DNA of 64,000 nucleotides from Panagrolaimus kolymaensis (Eukaryota; Nematoda; Chromadorea; Rhabditida; Panagrolaimidae): assembly GCA_028622995.1 (NCBI GenBank), contig JAJQJQ010000032.1, positions 2,232,001-2,296,000 on the forward strand, in the 5' to 3' direction. Made by a program: the position numbers and the translations under genes. Positions 10,849-20,891 of this stretch are shown here, one piece after another. Under the pieces are notes generated by a model that did not search any database, was not told the origin of the DNA, and saw only the letters and a program-made list of their open reading frames with translations. Numbering within the stretch: the stretch's first letter is position 1; every line of letters starts with the position of its first letter.

Positions 10849-11407
10849 ATTTTCTCCAACCGCAACCTTCTTTAAGAAAACAAAAAGTAAACAAAAAAAT
10901 GATTTGTGACCTTATTTTTTAAAATAAACAAATTTATATAAAATTTTATGTTAAAGTTTCTTTTTTGCAAAGACTATTATTAAAATATAATTAGCTGCAA
11001 AAATAGATTGTATAGTCATTTTAAAAATGTTAATCTTTTTATGGAATTGTTTATTTTATTAGGTACTTAAGAAATTGAATTTGATTAGTGCTTTGTCAGC
11101 TGTTAACATTTAAAGAAAAGAAAAAATACGGTCAAAGAAGGTGAATAAGTTTGCAACAAAGTTGTCAGACATTAAAAAAATTTCAAAATGCTTTTTACAG
11201 TTTCTGCAAAGCCGGAAAATAATGAATTGTTTAAAAATAGAACGAAAAATTCTAATTAATTTTAAATTTTGGATGAATGTTAAAAAGTTTACATAACAAA
11301 AAAATCTATTGTTTATATTTTAGATAATATTTTTCATTTTGTGTTTTTGTTTAAAATTAATAATGTCTGATTCCATCAAATAAAAGACTCATGAAAAATT
11401 AACTTAC
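10849..11407. other. Probable intron or upstream region of the receptor at 9679-10848
   Basis: If the candidate 5' exon is used, the coding frame extends to 10910 and 10911-11407 is an intron. Otherwise this is 5' flanking DNA. Nothing else is visible. Confidence 0.35.
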
Positions 11408-11477
11408 CTAAATATCGATTTTTAATAGCAATTGAATTATGCGCAATCTCCTTTTTTGCAACCCTCTTCTTCTTCAT
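11408..11477 (-). other. Candidate 5' exon of the receptor at 9679-10848
   Basis: ATG followed by 23 open codons (MKKKRVAKKEIAHNS...) ends at a consensus donor GGTAAGTT. Joined in phase to an acceptor at 10910, it adds a basic N-terminus and a hydrophobic segment (FFCLLFVFL) before the main frame. The paralogue at 53421-54736 also starts MKKKK and then FLIILYFV without an intron, which supports this model. The acceptor (AAAAAATAAG) is poor, so I keep it separate. Confidence 0.4.
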
Positions 11478-11741
11478 AATAAAAGTTTGAAATGTATCGA
11501 AATTTTTTCATTAGACTGCAAACAACAAATGCGTATTTTTTTTTCTATTACCAATGAGACATCAAGAATGACCAAATTTGGATTTTTTGCATGATCACAG
11601 AACACTTTTTTAGATAGTATAATTTATTATTTTTATGCAAAAAATGCAATAATTTATCAAGTAGGTTTGCTTATTTCTTTTATTTAATATTTAAAATAAA
11701 AAACAACAAAAAAATGTTATATTTTACGCAAGTTTGAAAAT

Positions 11742-12922
11742 TTAACCAATTCTTATGATTGTCGTTCGCGTTGTTGTATTTGATTTTGTTGCTATAGCTG
11801 AAATGATGGTTTCAGGCTTGTTAGATTGAAATAAATAAAAAATATAGTTGATTTTATAAAACAGTAAATATTTGCGGCGGAAAACACTTCTAAAAAATAA
11901 TAAACTTTGTTTTGTTAAACACTTGAATTAGCGATGAAATAAAAATATATTATCTAAAGGTAATTTAAAAACTATTTTCCTTTACCAATAATTTTTTACA
12001 AATGGTTATTATAATTTTTAACTTACGAAAGAGCCATGAGTATTACCAAACCAGAATAATGATATTTTGCATAGAAGATTTTACTTATATATGACAAAGC
12101 TGCTTGTAAATTCATAATTCGTGTCATTTCTGGTGACCTTTCTAAATCATCGGGTGGATTATTAAATTGGGCCAAACATGCAAAAAATGCCGAAAATATA
12201 AGGCAAATTGATGACAGAAGAGATTGAATCAATAAAATTAATTCCATTCTTTGTATTTTAGCGTTTTTACTTCGTAACATTTGACAAATAACTGCAATGG
12301 AACAAAGTGCGATTGCAATAATAGCACAAATGCAATCAAGGCATGGCAGTAATAAACTATCAAAATCCGTTAAATCATAAGAATATGCAACTGATTCAGG
12401 ACAGAAATTTCCAGTAATATCACACAAAAGCATAGCGAGTTTATATAATTCTATCATAAAAGGATACAAAAGCAGAAAACCACAAACTAAAGCCGTTTTT
12501 CGTTTTGTCCATAATTTATCATATTTATAATAGCAGACGATAGCTGTAAATCGATTCAAAGCAAGAATCATATTCCACATTGAATTGAAATTATCTTGAT
12601 ACCATTGAAATGGAACGGGAAAATATTGAAAAATCTTATAGCTAATATAATAAAAAGCCAACAGAAAGCATTTTGGTAATGCATCACAAACACAACCGAT
12701 TGTGAAAATAACAAAATAAGGAGTTCGAAAGTAAGATTTGGTTTTATAAAATTGAGCAAAGAAAAATATTATAAATGTTATTTCAAATAATAACCCAGTG
12801 TTGTTTATCCAATAAGTAACGTCAGATAGTTTAACAGAAAATTCTCTTGTAAAATTCCAATTTAAACTAGGAAATGTTATTGGAGCCACCAAATTCTTAT
12901 TGCCCATCTTTTTTTTAAACAA
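11742..12922 (-). CDS. Srg/Srv-type serpentine chemoreceptor
   Basis: Two exons, 12922-12027 and 11889-11742, join in phase to give 347 residues. TM1-TM2 (YFRTPYFVIFTIGCVCDAL), the TM3 motif MILALNRFTAIV followed by KLWTKRKTA, and a TM7 running into SSVFRRKYLLFYK are characteristic of the Srg/Srv superfamily of nematode chemoreceptor GPCRs. Seven spans are present. The first exon alone appears to end LMALS-stop, but that TAA lies inside the donor GTAAGT; splicing to the TTTTTTAG acceptor at 11890 restores the usual Arg-rich tail after TM7. Choosing between Srg and Srv is not possible by eye. Confidence 0.8.
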
Positions 12923-13557
12923 AAATAAAATTATACGGTAATTTTATGGTGTATTTAAACAAAATTTTGTATGCAACTAAGAATGTCCTTTTTCCGTTTC
13001 GGTTCTGTATTTTCTTGTGCATTTTCAAAATGGAATTAAAAGTTGGTGGGAATGTGATGTAATCTTAGGTGTCTTGAATTACCTGAATGAAATCCTTTAA
13101 AAAAATATAGGAAAACACCTCTACAGAAAAACATTTTTCGTACAAAGACTGGATTCCATGAAAACAAAAAAATAAAAAACATTCTCATGAACTCGAAAAA
13201 TTGTATGGTAATTTTGAGAAAAGTAAAAAAGTAAACAAGAAAGAACCTCGAAATTACAATACTTTATTTTTCCATTCTCAATCTTTGATTTAGAATTTCC
13301 TAAGTTACAAGTTTCGTAGATATAACTGTATGTTCTAGCTTTGTGGAAAAAAATTTAAAGATCCAGATTCAAGATTTATAAATTTATTACTGGCACTTGC
13401 AATGCAATAAAAAAGGATAAATGATTATATTGGTTAAAATAAATGCAAGATTTTAAGGATATTTAACAAAAAGAGTAAATATTAAAAAAATGATTAAAGG
13501 TATGCGTTGTTGCCATTCTCGTAATCCAGTTCAGTTCATTTGTTTAAGGCCACGAAA
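12923..13557. other. Intergenic between receptor and metallothionein-like gene
   Basis: It contains the receptor promoter region on one side and the 3' flank of the Cys-rich gene on the other. No ORF or repeat of note. Confidence 0.4.
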
Positions 13558-14100
13558 TTAATCTTTTTGTTGTTGCTTGTTGCAGCATTTGCAACTTTTG
13601 CAATCGCATTTGCCTTCTTTTGAGCAACATGGACAGCCATCTTCGCATTTGCAATTGTCTTTGTTTCCATCACAAGGGCATTTATCACAGCATTTTTTAG
13701 CGTTGGATTCATTTCCACAGCATTTGCATTCACATTTCTTGGAATCACTTTTGCAACCATCGCAACATTTGCAATCTTTGCATTCACATTTGCTTTCCTT
13801 TTTTGAGCAACATGAACAAGCATCACAGCAATGACACTTGCCAGTCTTTTCATCAGCACACTTACATTTATCGCAACATTTTCCATCACAGCTACAGCCA
13901 TCACAGCATTTGCAATCTTTGCATTCGCCGCCCTTTTTGGAACAACATTTACATCCATCGCAACATTTGCAGTTTTTGCATTGGCATTTGGCTTCATTTG
14001 AGCAGCCGGGGCAATTTTCAGGACATTCGCATTTGTCCTTTTCGGAACAACATGGGCATGGTCCATCGCAACATTTTGGTTTTTCAATTGGATCCATCAT
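13558..14100 (-). CDS. Metallothionein-like cysteine-rich protein
   Basis: One uninterrupted ORF of 180 residues holds 57 cysteines (32%) with abundant Lys, Asp and Gly and no Phe, Tyr or Trp, the composition expected of a metallothionein. Cysteines occur as CC, CxC and CxxC clusters. The unit KxCKCCDGC recurs at least four times, showing growth by internal duplication. Classical metallothioneins are about 60-75 residues, so this is two to three times longer. It has no signal peptide, so a cytosolic metal-binding (Zn, Cd, Cu) or redox-buffer role is likely. A TATAAAAG box sits about 95 bases upstream, and a TGATAA (GATA-factor type) motif occurs near 14229; such sites control metallothionein genes in Caenorhabditis. 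The alternative is a Cys-rich structural protein, less likely without a secretion signal. Confidence 0.8.
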   Translation of the reverse strand: MMDPIEKPKCCDGPCPCCSEKDKCECPENCPGCSNEAKCQCKNCKCCDGCKCCSKKGGECKDCKCCDGCSCDGKCCDKCKCADEKTGKCHCCDACSCCSKKESKCECKDCKCCDGCKSDSKKCECKCCGNESNAKKCCDKCPCDGNKDNCKCEDGCPCCSKEGKCDCKSCKCCNKQQQKD

Positions 14101-14193
14101 TGACAGAATTTAGAAATCAGAGAAGTAAGCACAAACAATTGAAAGTAAAATCAAAATAAGAATTGATGAGTAGTTTAGGATTTGTGTCCACTG

Positions 14194-14201
14194 CTTTTAT
14201 A
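14194..14201 (-). promoter_or_regulatory. TATA box of the metallothionein-like gene
   Basis: TATAAAAG on the minus strand, about 95 bases before the ATG. The context GGAGTATAAAAGCAG looks like a strong inducible-gene TATA box. Confidence 0.5.
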
Positions 14202-15305
14202 CTCCTCAAATTTCCACTTTTGAAAGCATTATCACGACCAACTCCACCCTAAAAAAAGGTGTATCATCTGTTTTTAACGATCATAGTTCGTGTTTACTTT
14301 CACTTTTTTCGCAAGCAATCACGCTATTTTTCTTCGTCAAACCATAAACTATAAACTAAAAATTGGTGAAAGTGAAAAATTTTCTTTGAAAACTATAAAC
14401 TATTTTTATAGTCTATGATAACAACCATAAAGCATAAACTAGTAAAAGCTTCGTCGAAATTTTTTTTAGAAATTTAATATTTTTTGTTTTAATGTTTAAA
14501 GGAAAGCAAAAATTTGTAAAAATTTTTAAGTGAGACTCCAAAATATTTCGGTATTATGCAGAATCGAATTTTACTTCCACTCAAGCAAAAAACAAAGGTT
14601 GCTAAACTTTTTTTCAAAAGCAAAGGTTATCATTAAGTAAAAAAATTTTCAAGTTATTTAATGCAAAAAAAAAAACTGTCAAAAAGACAATAATCCTCAA
14701 GTTAAAGAAAAAGAAAAGATATATGTATACGGGGTTGGACAACCTACACATTTCCGCCGCTAAATGAAGTTTGTAAATCATAAAAAGAATTTGCAGGGAG
14801 TTATAAAACTAATTAAAAAATCTAAATTAGGAAGTATTACAATCACTTAATTACAATAATAAACATGATAATAAAATATTCTATGAAATCGCAATTACTC
14901 AGAAAATGGTAATGAAATTTTGCTAAATTAAAGTGCAGGTGTAAATTTTAATGAAGCATTGTAAGACGAAAGCTAAGAGCAAAAAATCCTTAGCATGCAC
15001 CTGGTATAAAAGCGCTGTGTTAAAGTTCGTCAATTACTAATAAGTTTGTTGAACGTTGGTGACATATGAATTAATTAAAAGTGTATTTTACTTTCTCATT
15101 CTTTTATTTTCTGTAGCAAAGTTTTCAGGTTTTTGATCAAAATCTAATAAATCGGCAAATTTCATTATTCCTTTTTTATTTTTTAAATTAAGTTTAGCTT
15201 TAGACCAACTAAAAGTTTTTGCTTTGTGGTTTATGCTAAAAATTGAAAATGCACTTCCAGCTTTCTTAACTTTTTAGAATGCTTTAGTCTGCCTTTTCTA
15301 TTTTT
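14202..15305. other. Intergenic; TATA-like motif near 15005
   Basis: About 1.1 kb between divergent genes. Short ACTATAAACTA-type palindromes occur near 14345-14425. GGTATAAAAGCGC at about 15003-15015 reads as a + strand TATA box about 300 bases before the srx start; no gene between was identified. Confidence 0.4.
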
Positions 15306-16556
15306 ATGGAAGAAATAAATGATTTGTGTGTATTTTTTGTCATATTTTTAGTAAGCTTTTTCATTCAAAAATTTTTTTTAAAGTTATTATCTCATTTTTC
15401 AGATTGGCTTATTCGGGTTTATTTGTAGTATTTTCTCGCTTTATCTCATCTTCAAAAAAACTTTTTTGCACAATGCATACGGATTGATTTGTGCTGCACA
15501 CAGTGTTGCTGAGGCTGGAATTTTGGCGTGCTTTATTTGTTGGTCAGCTCCAATAATTTTACTGTAAGTTTTTAATTGCCAAACTTCAAGGAAACGTTCA
15601 AACGGCCAAAAGTGGCTTTTTTGATGAAATGTCACTGTTTTATCCATTTTTGGAATTTCTTTATTTTTTTAATTCCAAAAAACAAAAGCTTAATTTTAAA
15701 AACAGAAGTTTAATTTTAAAAAAAAGGAAAGTAATAATTTAACTTTTTAAAATAAAAAACCATCACTTTTTTTTATTCTAATTTACTTTTTTAGCGACAA
15801 ACCTTTGGGACTTACCACACTTGGAATAGCAATTGGCGCACTTATTAACTATCTTTATTACAATTCTCTCTATTTCCATGTCTTCAAATCCATAAATCGA
15901 TTTTGTGCTATTGTACTTCCATTTCATTATCGTTTTATATTTTCTCTTCGACATGCAAAAATATTAATATTTATGGTTGCCGTCTTGAGCTTTATCCATG
16001 CGGCTCCATTTTTACTATATGAATGCAATTTTTATTTTAATACTGAAAGTTTTACTTGGATGGTTCGAGATGAATCTTGTGCAAACGCCACTGCTTTTTA
16101 TATTGATATTGGAAGTGGAACCATTACCGCAGTGATTTCATTTTTTTGTGATACCGTAACTTTTTGTTATTTGAGAGTAAAAATTTATAAAAAAGCTCCA
16201 AATTTATCCAAAGAAGTTAGATTTGTCACTCAAGTAAGAAAGATAGCTACAAACTATTTACGATAAAGCTTTAAAACTTTGGGAAATTTTTAGGCATATT
16301 TGACGACATTATTTTATGCACTTATGTTAATTTCATTTCACATCACGTCACATTACGCTGAAACTTTTTGGACGGCTTTTTGTTCTACAACAGTGGCATG
16401 GCAATTATGTCACACATTTAACCAGTAAAATTTTTTTTTGTTTTGGAGTTTTCTAAAACACACTTTTTAAGGTTATCTTTCATAATTTTTATTGGACCAT
16501 TTAATCATGGATCGAAAGTTAAAATTTTTGTTACCCGAGCAACTCAACAAAGTTAG
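15306..16556 (+). CDS. Serpentine receptor class X (Srx-like) chemoreceptor
   Basis: Five exons join in phase: 15306-15350, 15403-15563, 15795-16233, 16294-16424 and 16472-16556, giving 286 residues. The short first exon encodes MEEINDLCVFFVIFL, the start of TM1. Exon 2 continues IGLFGFICSIF and LHNAYGLICAAHSVAEAG, the Srx TM1-TM2 signature. Exon 3 holds FKSINRFCAIVLPFHY (end of TM3) and LYECNFYFNTESFTW. The remainder covers TM5-TM7. Srx proteins are nematode chemosensory GPCRs. The 3' end has two readings: exon 5 can stop at 16554-16556, or use the donor GTTAGT there and join an exon at about 16610-16684 that adds roughly 25 residues. I chose the simpler one. Two broken relatives with the same 45- and 161-nt or similar exons lie at 43395-43667 and 52308-52861. 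Confidence 0.85.
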
Positions 16557-17496
16557 TTATTTTTTTAAATGAATTCGTCTGTAGCCCAACTTTTTTTCTT
16601 TCTTCAGAAATGTCAATATACACTTCCAAATTTATGGCTATGAAAAAAATTACTGGCGAATTTCACTGGTCCCAAATCCATTAATTATGTAACTGGCGAG
16701 TCGCGAAATTACAAACCTTGTTATCCAAAGGTAAAAGCAAATAATTTTTTTTGGTACTAAAATTTTTAAATGAAATCAATCAAGATGCAATTAGTTTTTT
16801 AACCTTTGAGCGATCATTATTTTTTACTTTTTATTTTATTTCATTGATTAAAAAACAATAATAAGAAAGTATAAAGAAAGAAAGAAACCAGAGTTCTCTA
16901 TCGATAACAGCTGAAGCTTGGTTTTAATAATTTCTGGGCTTTTATTCTTTCTTTATTTTTTTGTATAACAAAATTTTCGGTAACTTAAAGAAAAGTTTTT
17001 ACAAAAAAACTAATAAAGCTTATAATTTTTTTAAATCAAATTTTTTTCAATTTTATAACTACGCTCATTGATTCTTCAAATAAAAAAACGCATTCAGAAA
17101 AATAAACAACAAAAAAAAAATAAAGCGAGCAAGGCGAAGGCGTGCTACACACTCTCTTTCATTCTTTTTTTTTTGCTGGCTGTTTCGTTACATATTTTTT
17201 TTGTTGTTTTCTATCTCTCTCTTATTTTTTTGCAAAACAACCTTCTTCTTTTTTTTCACTTTCCTTGTTTCTTAACTTTGTTTTTTAGTTAGTCGTTTCG
17301 TTGCGAAAAAAACTAAAAATAAAACAACGCGTAAAAAATATAAAAACACCAGCGGCTTTTTTTGTTGTTGCTTGTTTTTCTTTATTTTTTCCATTCGATT
17401 TTAAAATTTTTCTGTTATTTTGCCAGAATTTTAACTAAAATTTTTGATTTTTTTAGAATCTCAACATTTTAAAAATATTAACTTCGAAGAAAAAAA
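16557..17496. other. Intergenic, T- and CT-rich
   Basis: It contains the possible extra srx exon (about 16610-16684), then long pyrimidine runs (about 17130-17290). A TTTTTTTAG at about 17447-17455, shortly before the next ATG, could be a trans-splice acceptor; that is inference. Confidence 0.4.
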
Positions 17497-17983
17497 ATGA
17501 TGCGAAATTTAATTATTTTTGGTTTATGTTTTTTAATTCTTGCCGCCTCAGCCATAGATATTCCTTCGAAGATTGAGCAAGATTTCCAAAAAATTGATCA
17601 AGGCGTAACCGTTGATCGACAAGAAGGAATTATGGGTAAGGCAGCGAGAGTGGTTCGAGATGCTGCCGAAGGAATTGCTGATACTTTAACTGCTGGGGAT
17701 ATTGCTGCTAAAGAAGCTTTAATTAAAAATACACCTGTAAGTTTTTTCTAATATTCATAAACTAGGTTAATGAAAGTGAAAAAAATTAGGAAAGAGCATA
17801 ATTAAAATTTTTTTAAAGAAAAAACTATAATAAAATTTCGGTTTCGAAACAAAATTTAAATTAAGGATCTATTTGAAAATTTTTCACTTTCGACCATTGT
17901 TTATCCATTAATTCAGTGTTAAAGTTAACTAAATTTATGCATTTTTTTAGGCTCGAACTAAACCAGAAAAGCAAGAAGTTTAA
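17497..17983 (+). CDS. Small secreted protein, unknown family
   Basis: Two exons, 17497-17736 and 17951-17983, encode 90 residues. The first 19 residues (MMRNLIIFGLCFLILAASA) are a clear signal peptide. The mature part is short, mostly helical in character, rich in Asp, Glu, Lys and Ala, and has no cysteines (EGIMGKAARVVRDAAEGIAD is probably an amphipathic helix). It ends RTKPEKQEV. AATAAA follows the stop directly. I do not recognise the family. A decayed copy of the second exon and its flank lies at 19083-19147, so the gene was once duplicated. Confidence 0.75.
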
Positions 17984-18240
17984 AATAAATTTCATCTTCA
18001 TCCTCGCCACTTTTTCTTGTAACAACTGTATTATCTTTTTGTTTTCCACTTTCAAAGCTCATTTTTGCATTTTATAATTTTGCCTACTTTTAAATTTTAT
18101 GGGTATTCAGTATTTTTTTCTTGTAAATTTTATTTTTGTAAATAATCTGTAAATAAATGTGTATCAATTTTAAACATTTTTAAAAGGCATGGATATAAAT
18201 TTATTTATCTTTGTTTTATTATCATTAAAGTTAACTTTTA

Positions 18241-18652
18241 TTATTCACCACTGCATCGAGCGCCACAGCCTTTTTCGTTACAAAAGTTTAAGCACGTATG
18301 ACCTTCTTGACAAACTTTATAACCACATAAATTAGTGGCTTTCTTGAGAACCTAAAGCAAGCACTGATCCTTTTTACAAAATCTTTTTAAAAGAAATTAA
18401 AAAGAAAAACTTACATAGTTGAGGGGCTGACATCCAGTAGTACAACCCGTAGCTGTACAAATGACCTTACACTTCGTGTTTGGAGGACACTCAGCACATA
18501 TCTTGGCATAACCACCATCCTTGAGAATCTAAAGCCCGTATTCCTTTTTTATTTTTAAAAAAAAATTTAAAAGAAAAACTAACATATCCACTGATAGTGG
18601 AAGCGGTCATGAAGATAACGATGAAAGCAAAGATGAGAGCGAGGAATTTCAT
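18241..18652 (-). CDS. Secreted protein with two six-cysteine modules (copy 1)
   Basis: Three short exons join in phase 0: 18652-18584 (23-residue signal peptide ending SGY), 18528-18415 and 18351-18241, giving 97 residues. Exons 2 and 3 each begin (I/V)LK and carry one module with spacing C-x(2,4)-C-x5-C-x3-C-x4-C-x3-C. The module boundary is exactly the intron. A tandem paralogue with the same structure lies at 19389-19813. The build (secreted, small, six-Cys units) suits a protease inhibitor, antimicrobial or signalling peptide, but I see no diagnostic motif and make no functional claim. A TATATAAAAA box is about 40 bases before the ATG. These exons are too short to appear as long ORFs. 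Confidence 0.8.
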
Positions 18653-18690
18653 TTTTACAACGATTATGGTTTTTTAAATTTTGCGGATCG

Positions 18691-18790
18691 TTTTTATATA
18701 AAAATCGTTAACACTGACAAATTTTTAAACTACTTTGTTATTTAAATCAGTGCTAAAAGCTTTTTCTCATTATGAAATCATAATTTTTTC
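18691..18790 (-). promoter_or_regulatory. Promoter of six-Cys gene copy 1: TATA box plus conserved block
   Basis: TATATAAAAA (18691-18700) is followed upstream by a block at about 18740-18790 (on the + strand ATTTAAATCAGTGCTAAAAG and onward, CTCATTATGAAATCA) that is closely matched at about 19897-19948 upstream of copy 2. Conservation between diverged paralogues suggests a shared control element. Confidence 0.5.
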
Positions 18791-19082
18791 TAGAAAAAAA
18801 AAGTTATTTTAAGATTTTTTTTCTGAATATTGTTAGAATTTTATATATTATTTTTGAGACCTGCCTTCCAGAAATTTAATTTATGATATACATTTCTTCA
18901 AAATCAAAAATTCTTTGAAAGATAAAGCAATAATTAAAAATATTTCACTAAATTTTTTTAAATCAAAAGCAAGAAAACTAAATCGAAAAAGAGCTCTTGC
19001 AAGATTTCTTTCTCGAAGAGAGTTTAAAAAAAATTTATACCTTTTTTTGATTTTTAACCTTGGCTTTTCCACTTGTTTTTAA

Positions 19083-19147
19083 ACTTAACTAAATTTTCAT
19101 ATGTTTTTTGGCTTGAACTAAATGAGAAAAATAAGAAGTTTAGAAAT
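19083..19147 (+). pseudogene. Relic of the second exon of the 17497-17983 gene
   Basis: AACTTAACTAAATTTTCATA through GAAGTTTAG matches 17921-17983 with substitutions. The splice acceptor TTTAGG has become TTTTGG and the codons are degraded. This marks an old duplication of that locus. Confidence 0.55.
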
Positions 19148-19388
19148 GATTGTTTGTTTATCCACAGTTTGTAAAATATGGTACAAAAAAAACAAATGCC
19201 AAAATTTTTAGTAGTAAATTCTGTTCTCTTTAGTTATGGTTCTTGTTCCACATCTTTCAATATATGTTATTTTCAACTTTAAACTTATTTTTGAGACTTT
19301 TTAAAAATTAAATGCATGCATATAACTTTATTTTACTTAATCATTTAAAAGCATCAAATTAAATTTTGACAAAGATAAAATGGTTTTT

Positions 19389-19813
19389 TTATTTTTCGTT
19401 AGGAATGCACAAACCCTTGCAGCCCATGGCGCCACATCGGTCTTCACAATGATAGTCTTTTGGACAATACTTTACTTCAACACACATTGGGCGCATAGCT
19501 GATTTCTTGAGAATCTTAAATATGAACTCTTTTTAGTTTTCAAAAATGATTATAAAAATAACTAACATTTCCAGGGTCTTTTTTGCATGCAGGTTTACAG
19601 CCAATAATCTCCATACATCTGATATAGCACATATAACCAGGTCCACAGTCTAAATCACATATTTTGTCGTCACCATCTTTGAGAACCTAAATCAAGCAAG
19701 CATTGATCATTTTTCTTTTTTAAAGGGAGTTTAAAAAAACTTACATATCCACTGACAGTGGAAGCAGTCAAGAAGACGACGACGAACGCAAGGATGAGAG
19801 TGAGAAAATTCAT
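19389..19813 (-). CDS. Secreted protein with two six-cysteine modules (copy 2)
   Basis: Three exons, 19813-19745 (signal peptide MNFLTLILAFVVVFLTASTV...), 19686-19567 and 19514-19389, encode 104 residues. Each of the two mature exons begins (V/I)LK and holds six cysteines in the same order and near-identical spacing as copy 1 (C-x(3,5)-C-x5-C-x3-C-x(4,5)-C-x3-C). Signal peptide exons of the two copies are the same length (69 nt) and closely similar; mature regions have diverged strongly outside cysteines, the usual pattern for defence or venom-like effector and other interaction peptides. Function unknown. A TATATAAG box lies about 40 bases upstream. Confidence 0.8.
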
Positions 19814-19850
19814 TTTTCAATGAGTATGATTCTCAAAAAATTTGGAAATG

Positions 19851-19948
19851 CTTATATATGAAATTTGAACAAAAGAGATTTTTTATAATTTTTATTATTT
19901 AAATCAACATTAAAAGCTTTTCCTCATTATCGAATCAAAATTTTTTGC
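19851..19948 (-). promoter_or_regulatory. Promoter of six-Cys gene copy 2: TATA box plus conserved block
   Basis: TATATAAG at 19851-19858 on the minus strand. The upstream block at about 19897-19948 (TTTAAATCAACATTAAAAGC, then TCCTCATTATCGAATCA) pairs with the block upstream of copy 1 at similar distance. Confidence 0.5.
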
Positions 19949-20891
19949 ACAGAAATGTTATTTTTGGAAATAAATTTTGCAGAATATCTAAATCTTTTTT
20001 CTTGATTGTTTTCAGAGATTTGGATTTCTGTAGAATTATCCGTTACCAAGCATAATAAAAAAATTATAATATATAAACACAGATTTAATAAAGCGGAACA
20101 AATCGAAAACTTTTTTCAACTTTTCTTTAAAAATAACAAAGTGAAGTTTTGACAGTAAATTTATCAGAGATTTTGCAAATAAAAATTATTTAATTTTTTA
20201 TCGCAAGCTTTAACATATTAATTCATTTAATTTCTTGCTTCAATGTCTTTTATATTTTTGGTTAATTTTTGGCAAGATTAAGTTTGATTACGAGTTCATA
20301 CATTTTTATTGCTTGAAACCACAAAGGTGTGAGTTCATTCTCGAAGGCACTTTTTATCTCTTCAATTCTCCCTTATGTATTTTGTTCCCAACCAAGCCTG
20401 TAATTCATCTTTTTTGCTTTGATTTATTTATTTTCATTATTTATTTAAATGAAATGCTACTGATTTAGTTATTAAAGAAATAGCAAAAGAAAAGAATTTG
20501 AAAAAGTTATATTCTTTATTTTTTGCCACTTGCCATACTTTGCCAAAGTTTTTATATTTTTTTCTAAACTTTTTTTCTTGGTTTGAGTTGTTGACGAAAG
20601 CTTGCTTTATTGAGAGTTTCATTTTTATCCCAAATTTATTATTGATCGTGATTGATTTTTTTTATAATTTATTCTTTATTTCGACCAAAAAAGGACCCTT
20701 CCGTATTTGCGTTCAGTTTGAAAAACTTTTTTTTATCGTGATAGAACTGCTTCCATTATTAGTTTTTTTATATACTCCCTCGACTATTGATTGGATTTTT
20801 TTTGCTAACGCGAATGCTTTCATTTTTTTGTCAACATTTCAAAAGTTGAATTATTATTTATTTTAGTTAATTAAAAGCCCAAAAACAAATT
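19949..20891. other. Intergenic, upstream of spt-5
   Basis: T-rich DNA with several open frames lacking any sign of coding selection. TATTTTAG about 20 bases before the spt-5 ATG could be a trans-splice acceptor. Confidence 0.4.

Noticed and set aside
13536..14159. Several long overlapping frames on both strands over the metallothionein-like gene
   Set aside because: They are shadows of the Cys-rich frame; their His/Gln- or Asn/Val-rich repeats follow from reading TGC/GCA-rich repeats out of frame.
17068..17292. 74-codon frame with Phe/Leu-rich end
   Set aside because: Poly-pyrimidine DNA reads as Phe/Leu/Ser by chance; no splice context or balanced composition.
20235..20866. Hydrophobic frames before spt-5
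   Set aside because: T-rich intergenic DNA with no family pattern and no splice support.
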